Source: Ectobius pallidus (Eukaryota > Arthropoda > Insecta > Blattodea > Ectobiidae). Taken from it: a DNA stretch of 64,000 nucleotides. Shown piece after piece: positions 57,206 through 64,000 of this stretch. The translations under genes were made by a program, and so were the position numbers. Each line of letters begins with the position of its first letter. Position 1 is the stretch's first letter. The notes below the pieces were generated by a model, which did no database searches, was not told where the DNA came from, and saw only the letters and a program-made list of their open reading frames with translations. The stretch covers positions 44,197,502-44,261,501 of the forward strand of contig CAXKWD010000008.1 of NCBI GenBank assembly GCA_964059195.1. The letters are read 5' to 3'.

Positions 57206-57780
57206 TGGGGGGGGGGAAATGGCACGTGATAGGAACTTTCTGGCTTTGAATTTGATTTCAGCATGTTGAAAATAACCCAAAAACATTCAATCTTCGGAGG
57301 CAGCAATTTCATCGCAGACTAGAGTAATTTAACACTACGCTGAGTTCATTTTTAGTTGACCTATTTAATTGGAATGACATAATGAAACACATGTGAAGGA
57401 TTTATAGAGTGAAGCTAAATTTAAGCTTCGTTGTGATGCAGCTAAATGTCTCTGAGAGCGAAACAATAGCCAATTACCTGTGCACCTAAATGTGAAATGG
57501 GTGCTGAATCACAGAGTGATGAGATTGAATGGTGGCTTCTAATACAAGGCCAAACACAGGTTTTCATATGTAGAAAGTAACTGTTGATTGATTGTTGATA
57601 ATAACGACGATGGTTGGATTGATTCACTGGAAAGAATGATTGCATATAATTTCTCACTGAATAGGATGTATAATGGTTGTTGACAGCCATCGTGAGTAGA
57701 ACAAAATCTCACACATGGTTGGTGCAATACTGGTAATACATAACTTTGAGATTATGTATATGTATTGAGTATTGAGTAGT
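57206..57780. other. Non-coding, no gene seen
   Basis: Frames antisense to the LINE end here are shadows. The upstream part of the next LINE probably starts in the last 50-100 bases. Confidence 0.35.
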
Positions 57781-57823
57781 CGCCGTGGGGACCGGACGTG
57801 TGTTGTTTCTGCTCCGCCGAGTC

Positions 57824-58712
57824 ATGACGACAGGAGGAGTTTCGGCGTGTGGCAAGTGCACAGTTACCTTCAAAAGTAAAGACAACCGAGTGATATGTAA
57901 TGGTGTTTGTGTCCTGATTTATCACGTAGATTGTACAGATCTTAAGGATAATGAGATAAGGCTGTTAAATGGTTCAACTAAGAGCCCTGGCTTGAAATGG
58001 TTGTGTGTCGGGTGTAGGGCTATACATGATAAGTTACAGTGCTTTGAGTCGTTCCAGCTTCAAGTTACGTCTGACCTGAATAATCTGCAGAGCAAATTAT
58101 CTTCACTAAAAACTGAAATGGACGTAAAATTGATAGAAATACGAACATTGGTTGAAAAAGAACCGATAGGACTAAGTGTGACCTCACGGAACCCTGGAGC
58201 CCCCCTGCTTAAGTCTACTACAGTCGGTAACCATCAAAATAGCGGAAATAAAACGCCAGGTACTTCTACCATCATCTCTGTGATGCCAGAACCGACAGCA
58301 CTCAATGTGGCAGTGAATGAAAGCCCAGCCACTTGGGTTGAAGCGGTAAAAAAAAATGAGGACGAGAGTTGACAAACCAATACTATATGGCACGAAGATA
58401 GTGAACGAAATAAAAGCAGTGGCTAAGCCTATAAAGAAAAAAGCTATATTCTTAAGTAGGCTGGAACCGGACACCACCGCCAGTTCCATAACAAATCTGG
58501 TTATTCAAACTTTTACCAGTGCACGTGTCACGAAACTTAAGACCAAACATGATTCATACGCCTCCTTCCATATTGAATTGGAGGAAGGCGACTTTCTGAA
58601 CGCGTTTAAAGTCGATATTTGGCCTGATGGCTGTCTCTTAACGGAATTCTTTGGAAGACTTAGACCTACACAAATCTTAAATGGCAGTGTTGCTGAAACA
58701 TCTTCAGAGTGA
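57824..58712 (+). pseudogene. LINE-B ORF1: PHD-type zinc finger plus C-terminal domain, one frameshift
   Basis: Start chosen at the first ATG (57824, MTTGGVSACGKC). Residues 8-65 form a Cys4-His-Cys3-like finger (CGKCTVTF, VICNGVC, YHVDC, WLCVGC), typical of ORF1 in CR1-like LINEs. A coiled-coil-like helix follows (LNNLQSKLSSLKTEMDVKL). The frame ends at 58372, but the continuation (58356-58712) is one base out, starting at a run of nine A (58348-58356). It encodes KKKAIFLSRLEPDTTASSI, KLKTKHDSYASFHIEL and WPDGCLLTEFFGRL, the C-terminal RNA-binding-type block of such ORF1 proteins. ORF2 starts 46 bases on. Confidence 0.85.
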
Positions 58713-58757
58713 CTAGGTTACCCGTCGTGCCCAAAATCTCTTACAAATCAAGTAGAT

Positions 58758-61517
58758 ATGATGTTTTGTAATATTCAGAGTTTAGAATATAAAATCCCTG
58801 AACTCGAAATGATACTTAGGTCTGTGAACTTCAGTGTGCTGTGCTTCTCCGAACACTGGTTAGAAGCTGGTAACCTAAAACTTTTAAGTATAAGTGGCTA
58901 TACTTTAGCTAGTGCCTTTTGTCGCACAAATATAAAACATGGCGGTGTTGCAATATACATTTCAACAGAATTGGCGGCCTTCCAGAAAGAAATAGATGTA
59001 ACTAACTACTGCCTTGATCTACATCATGAGTTCGCATGTATCGCCTTATCCCATGTGAATGTGATTATCATAGGAGCCTATAGGTCCCCTAGCGGGGACA
59101 TTGATCTGTTCTTTAGAGCGCTTGAACTACTCATTCTTTCCATAAGCAGCAAGCGAAATAAATATTTTACTGTGTTGGGTGGTGATTTTAACATAGATGT
59201 GCTTAAGAAGGACAAGAGAGCTGTGGACTTTGAAAATTTGCTTAAGTCTCTTGACTTATACCTTGTCAACAGTCAGCCCACAAGATACGAAGCTTGCCTA
59301 GACAATGTAGCTACAGATCTGAAACAAGATAAGTTTAAAACTGAAGTACGATCGTTTGCCATAAGTGACCATGATGCCCTGTGTTTTAGTGTCGTTCAAG
59401 ATACAGCAAACGGTGACTCAATATTTATGAAATCCAATAACAGGATTGTAAGATTCATTACACCGGAGAATATACATGCCTTCATGGAAATGCTGGACAA
59501 TACAAACTGGTGTGGTATTCTGCTGGCTGACAACGCTGAAGTGAATTTCAATTTATTTTTTGATCATTTCTTAAGCCTGTTTGAACATTGTTTCCCCAAC
59601 AAAGTTATCATCCAGAAAAATGATAATAAAAAACCTCTTATAAAATGGTATAATGACTCTCTACATATCAAGAAAAATTGGGTATTATTGGCATATAGCC
59701 TCTTCAAAAGTAACAGGACATTAGAATCCAAGAATATCTACATTGCCCTTAAAAAAGAATATAGACGTGAGCTAAATAAAGCAAAGTTTGACTCTAACGC
59801 CCGCTTTATCGAATTGGCTCCAAACAGGTGTTCTGTCGCTTGGCAAGTGATCCGTGGTGAATCAAGACAGCCACCACCAAGGACTAACTCCCTAAGCCCT
59901 GATGAGTTTAATAATTTTTTTGTGGATTCTGTTCAGGAAGCTCGCCTTAATATCAGCACTCCACACGTAACTGCTCAACAATTGCTGGGTATAATACCAA
60001 GACCCGACTGCCGATTCGAATGGAAAACGATAACCTGTCAAGACGTTTTAACAGTTGTACATAGAATGAAAAATTCAACTAGTAAGGACATTTATTCAAT
60101 GTCAGCTAACCTGATAAAACAATTAATAAACTATATTTTGACACCATTGACCATCTGCATAAACATGTGTTTCAGGGAAGGGGTTTTCCCCTCAAAAATG
60201 AAGCTGTCGAAAACCATCCCTATCTACAAAAAGGGTAGCAGGGATTTGGCCATGAGCTATAGGCCTATTTCAATTTTACCAGTATTCTCCAAAATAATTG
60301 AATCCCTCATGAAATTACAACTTTACAATTATTTCGAGGAAAATAATTTATTTGCAGCAGTACAATATGGCTTTAGATCAGGTCTATCTACCATTGATGC
60401 TGTCGACAAGGTAGTCAGCGAAATTCTAACCGGCTTTGAGACTGGTGGCCTCACTGGGGTCACTATGTGCGACCTCAGCAAGGCATTTGCTACTATCGAC
60501 CACGAAGTTCTTCTTGATAAACTGAGATTTTACGGTGTCAATGATGTATCGCTACTAAGATCATACCTGAGTGGCCGTAAACAGCTTGTTTATATCGATG
60601 GTCATTATTCCCAGGCAAGACTTGTAGAATATGGAGTCCCACAAGGTTCCGTGTTGGGACCCTTGCTTTTCATCATAATGATGAATGATATTAGTGTTGA
60701 TGGTAATGTGGTGTGCTATGCGGATGATACTACGTTGATTAAAGTTAAGGACTCAAGACAGGAACTCCTGGAAGCTATGGCTCACTCACTTGAGGAAGTC
60801 TCCATATGGTTTAGTGCAAACTACCTTCAACTAAATAATGATAAGACCCAGTCAATAACCTTTTCTTTGAAAAATCTGCAATTCGAGGTGGAAAGTGTCA
60901 AGCTGTTGGGAATTACGCTGGATTGTAAATTAACTTGGGGTGCCCACATTGCCCTAGTTTGTGGTAGGCTGTCAAGAGTTATCTGCCTAATAAGGCGACT
61001 TAAGAGCTGTGTCCATAAGAACTATGTGAGAGTGTGTTATTTTGGTTTCTTTCAAAGCATAATATTGTATGGACTCACCCTGTGGGGTGCAGCAACAGAG
61101 GTCAAAAAAATCCTTATGCTACAGAAAAAAGCTATAAGACTAATTGCCGACGCTGGATACGATGAACACTGCAAACCAATATTTATGAGTGAGAAAATTA
61201 TGACAGTATACAGTTTATATACATATGTATGTCTGGTAGAAGTGCGGACCGAACTAGACTCACTCCCATGTAGATCAAACACACATTTGTATAATACAAG
61301 AGGTAGTGGTATGTTGGAAGTGCCTTATTCCAGGCTGACTAGGGTAAAGAAGACACACTTAAAACTAAAGATGTTTAACTCACTTCCGCACATGGTCAGG
61401 AACTTGTCTCTGGCTAAGTTTAAAAAGTGTGCGTGGAATCTCCTTGTGTCTTCACCTCTATATTCTATTAATGAATTTTTTGAAATACCCACTGTAACAG
61501 TGTCTAGTTTCTTTTAA
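58758..61517 (+). CDS. LINE-B ORF2: endonuclease and reverse transcriptase
   Basis: 919 codons without a stop. AP-type endonuclease: FCNIQSLEYK, CFSEHWLEAG, KHGGVAIYIS, GAYRSPSGD, VLGGDFNIDVL, SDHDALCF. RT: SYRPISILPVFSKIIES, QYGFRSGLSTIDAV, CDLSKAFATIDHEVL (catalytic Asp kept; the usual second Asp of AFD is Ala), VEYGVPQGSVLGPLLF, CYADDTTLI, VKLLGITLDCKLTWGAHI. The C-terminus has NSLPHMVRNLSLAKFKK and YSINEFFE. It makes the nick and first-strand cDNA at the insertion site. The start ATG lies close before the first endonuclease block; a few N-terminal residues may be missing. Confidence 0.92.
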   Translation: MMFCNIQSLEYKIPELEMILRSVNFSVLCFSEHWLEAGNLKLLSISGYTLASAFCRTNIKHGGVAIYISTELAAFQKEIDVTNYCLDLHHEFACIALSHVNVIIIGAYRSPSGDIDLFFRALELLILSISSKRNKYFTVLGGDFNIDVLKKDKRAVDFENLLKSLDLYLVNSQPTRYEACLDNVATDLKQDKFKTEVRSFAISDHDALCFSVVQDTANGDSIFMKSNNRIVRFITPENIHAFMEMLDNTNWCGILLADNAEVNFNLFFDHFLSLFEHCFPNKVIIQKNDNKKPLIKWYNDSLHIKKNWVLLAYSLFKSNRTLESKNIYIALKKEYRRELNKAKFDSNARFIELAPNRCSVAWQVIRGESRQPPPRTNSLSPDEFNNFFVDSVQEARLNISTPHVTAQQLLGIIPRPDCRFEWKTITCQDVLTVVHRMKNSTSKDIYSMSANLIKQLINYILTPLTICINMCFREGVFPSKMKLSKTIPIYKKGSRDLAMSYRPISILPVFSKIIESLMKLQLYNYFEENNLFAAVQYGFRSGLSTIDAVDKVVSEILTGFETGGLTGVTMCDLSKAFATIDHEVLLDKLRFYGVNDVSLLRSYLSGRKQLVYIDGHYSQARLVEYGVPQGSVLGPLLFIIMMNDISVDGNVVCYADDTTLIKVKDSRQELLEAMAHSLEEVSIWFSANYLQLNNDKTQSITFSLKNLQFEVESVKLLGITLDCKLTWGAHIALVCGRLSRVICLIRRLKSCVHKNYVRVCYFGFFQSIILYGLTLWGAATEVKKILMLQKKAIRLIADAGYDEHCKPIFMSEKIMTVYSLYTYVCLVEVRTELDSLPCRSNTHLYNTRGSGMLEVPYSRLTRVKKTHLKLKMFNSLPHMVRNLSLAKFKKCAWNLLVSSPLYSINEFFEIPTVTVSSFF

Positions 61518-61600
61518 ATTAATTTGACGAAACCTACACATGATAAATGTTTTTTAAGGTTAATAAATATAAATATTCTTATTCTTATTCTTATTCTGAT

Positions 61601-63736
61601 AACTTTCGTGTCAATATAGGTACAATACACAGTCCAGCACATGTTGGTAGTAATACTTAACACATTATATTAATTACTGAAAATGTAACAAAGAAACGGG
61701 AATGTAATGGACCACCGAACGGCCATCGAGCGGCCGTTCCCGACACTGCTGGCGGACTGGAGTGTACGTCTCAAGGCTCGAACTTCTTATATATATCAAG
61801 TGTATTGCGACATCATCCTAAAAATTTGATTGGCTAAAAACGTTTAATGATGACATTAAGAACCAATAAGGATAAGCCATTTTTGACACCCTTAAATAGT
61901 ACTAAACGAAACAAAGTATTATGTTTTATAATTCAATAGCTACACTTGCTACAATTAAATAATACATGTGATAGGCCTAACCTGTTTTATCGTCATGTCA
62001 CATAAATCATAATGTTTCATTGAAAATTCTTTATGATATTTGAAAATTCCATAACTTAAGCGAAGTAAGACGCACTTTAGATTTACGATTGGTTGAGCCA
62101 ACGCCAAATGCTCTCTACAGTACTTTTCAAATGAGAAGTCTTTTCCTTCACCGCCAATCACGTGTACGGGCTAAAAGACTGCCGCTAGCAATGAGAGTCT
62201 TCCCTCCGTCTCGCCGTCTCTGATTGGACCGCGTATCTATACAGTTGAAGGACATAGGACTTGTCATCTGCAAAGCACCTTAAAGGTATTGAGGTGTCTA
62301 ATAGTGTCAAGTCTGTAAATTGATATTGAAATTTGGAACACATGTCTCGAAAATAATAGAAAAAACAATTTTAAAGAAAGTTGGTGACTTTAGTAACTAT
62401 TCTGGGATAATTTCGATAGTTGTCAGCACAGAGATGCTTACAAGTCAAAGGTATTTTATAAGCGGACAAGACTCCAATTACAATTCAACAAATTAATCGT
62501 GCTACGCCATAGTTTTATGATGTAAACATTCTTAAACTTACATAAAGCTAAATTTTAACACACAATGAATATAAATTTGTAAGCCAAATATGATAACTAT
62601 ACGTCTGTAAGAAAATACTTATTAAAAATTAATCGGACTTTTTAGATAGAAAATATACGTAATAATATAAATTAAATGTAGCCATAACATAACCTCAATT
62701 AAATGATGATGGAACACAGGCTTCTAGGGAAGCGTAATATTAATTATGCAACCTGACACTAGATCATGCGTTTTAAACAAATTTAATCAACGTGGTAAAT
62801 ATGAAAACTACACGTAAATATGAAAAATTCACATAAATATGAAAAAAAAATTAAAATGGTAATCAAAGATAGTAATTAAGATAGATAATACAAAGAAAAT
62901 ACATGATAATAATAACAATTATACCGATAATTAAACTAAACTCAAATACTAACTTGAAATTCAGTGTGGCGGAACATCTAGTCCACGATGATTTAGTTTG
63001 TAAATCATCTCATGGAGTCATATTGAATGTGGAGTCATATTAAATTATAAATAAACGATAAAACAAATAAGATGGTGATATGATAATAACACAAGGTGAC
63101 AATGCGAAGTTTCTTTCTAGTGCCTGGTGGAAAAGTGCAACGATGTTAAAACATCGTGACATTTTCAATTCAGTCTGAGGGACCGGAAGACAAATAACCA
63201 TCAATAATAATAGGAGCAGGGTGACAAGTTTTGAAGACGGTTGGCCGAGACCGGAATTTGATCTTATACAGACGTCCTGTGATAAGATATTTATGAACCT
63301 TTATCAGTCAGGACGAAATCCACAATAAATGCTGAGAAATACTAAACAGAATTCTGAAGTTCGAAGAATTACCCAAAAAGAGGTAGTGGAGGAGTTGTTG
63401 ATGTATAAGAAATATATTGAATATAAGGAATAAATTGTGAAAATCAATAATTGATAATTGTAGATATTTGTTGATATTCCAAAGAGTGAAGAATGTATCT
63501 ACACGTCTTCGTTAATAGGAAATGGACCTAATTTGACGATGTGACATTTGACAAACCAGTGTGAGTACGAACTGTTACGACTCGCACCAAACCATCAGAG
63601 CCTGGGTGAACCTGTCGATAATACCTAAAATCCATTTTAGAGGGGGATTTTGTCTTCAAGGATCAGGACTGGTGTACCTACGACGATATGAGGGAGGACC
63701 TTGGTCAATTTAGATCGTCATCGTGTTGTATGAAAG
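61601..63736. other. Non-coding, no gene seen
   Basis: A GC-rich patch (61700-61790) contains inverted 'gaacggcc..cgagcggccgttc' (about 61717-61740), a strong short hairpin. The rest is AT-rich with no supported features. Confidence 0.35.
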
Positions 63737-63739
63737 TAC

Positions 63740-63991
63740 TCAATGATCAATGCCAGCAATGGTCAATAATGGAATTGTAGAGGGAGCTACGAGAGTAACC
63801 CTAGCTGGAGGAGGATAAGCCATCTTTCGCTGGAGAGGCTGTGCCTTCGGTTGAAGACAAGGGTTACGCTGTTTCAAAGCAGAACGTACAGCCTTAGGTA
63901 TAGGTAGTGACTGAGTAAGTGGAAGGTTGGGAGACTCAGAAAACTCTTTAGGTTCCAAGGACCCAGATATCTGACTGCGACAATATTTTTC
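63740..63991 (-). other. Proline-rich open frame at the window edge, unassigned
   Basis: A minus-strand frame from a stop at about 63992 to TGA at 63740 encodes a proline-, serine- and lysine-rich peptide (SESPNLPLTQSLPIPKAV, KMAYPPPARVTLVAPSTIP). It has no ATG, no recognised domain and could be a terminal exon (a 'gtcgcag' lies upstream) or part of a retroelement ORF1. I cannot decide. Confidence 0.2.
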
Positions 63992-64000
63992 TCACGTCAG

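Larger units (their letters stand above)
57780..61600 (+). mobile_element. CR1/Jockey-group LINE, nearly intact (LINE-B)
   Basis: ORF1 (57824-58712, one frameshift), ORF2 (58758-61517, fully open), a short 3' UTR and a tail of TTATTC repeats at about 61573-61597. The 5' boundary is approximate. The compact layout and open ORF2 imply recent insertion. It is related to the decayed LINE at 9.4-14.4 kb but not the same family. Confidence 0.9.

Overview
The window is eukaryotic nuclear DNA, AT-rich and gene-poor, and almost every recognisable coding stretch belongs to a transposable element. Mariner and Tc1 elements, hAT-type MITEs, CR1/Jockey-type and RTE-like LINEs, Penelope-like elements, Ty1/copia and gypsy elements point to an arthropod, most likely a large-genome insect. 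The lineage (cockroach-like is a guess) cannot be fixed from the sequence alone. The palindromic octamer TAGGCCTA recurs at least 16 times, a compositional signature of this genome.

Layout. 0-8.9 kb: copies of a non-coding interspersed repeat, the probable last exon of a minus-strand host gene (2737-2805, polyA signal 2579-2584), two hAT-like MITEs with 8-bp target duplications, and an intronless P2X7-type-domain ORF with one stop (6884-7396). 8.9-14.8 kb: a Tc1 remnant split by a decayed minus-strand LINE whose ORF1 has an SGNH/GDSL-like domain and a 13-residue tandem repeat. 14.9-22.5 kb: hAT-like MITEs, a head-to-head mariner remnant, a pogo/Tigger-like MITE, a SINE-like piece, a solo LTR, and a likely first coding exon (22336-22515) with one membrane segment and a clean splice donor. 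22.7-34.4 kb: a 170-bp palindrome, two Penelope-like fragments (one with a GIY-YIG endonuclease and 13-bp target duplications, invaded by a Tc1/mariner relative), and two mariner elements with inactivated transposases.

34.7-39.3 kb holds a nearly intact Ty1/copia element with 269-bp LTRs differing at about three positions and TACAC target duplications. 40.9-44.4 kb has a tandem array carrying TATCGATA, a decayed minus-strand gene of a repetitive arthropod family interrupted by a MITE, and a hAT-like element with four 143-bp internal tandem units. 44.4-57.2 kb is the most unusual part: an RTE-like LINE is split by an 11.5-kb unit bounded by inverted copies of a 417-bp terminal-inverted-repeat element and by AAGA target duplications. 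Inside lies a gypsy-class element with gag, protease, RT, RNase H and integrase, itself interrupted in gag by a 1.9-kb insertion. 57.8-61.6 kb is a well-preserved LINE with a PHD-finger ORF1 and a 919-codon endonuclease-RT ORF2. 61.6-64 kb has no recognisable gene.

The host contribution is small: one probable minus-strand gene (coding exons at 22.4 and 2.8 kb, phase-compatible) whose roughly 20-kb intron hosts much of the first third of the repeats. The rest is layered nested insertion, so relative ages can be read from who interrupts whom.
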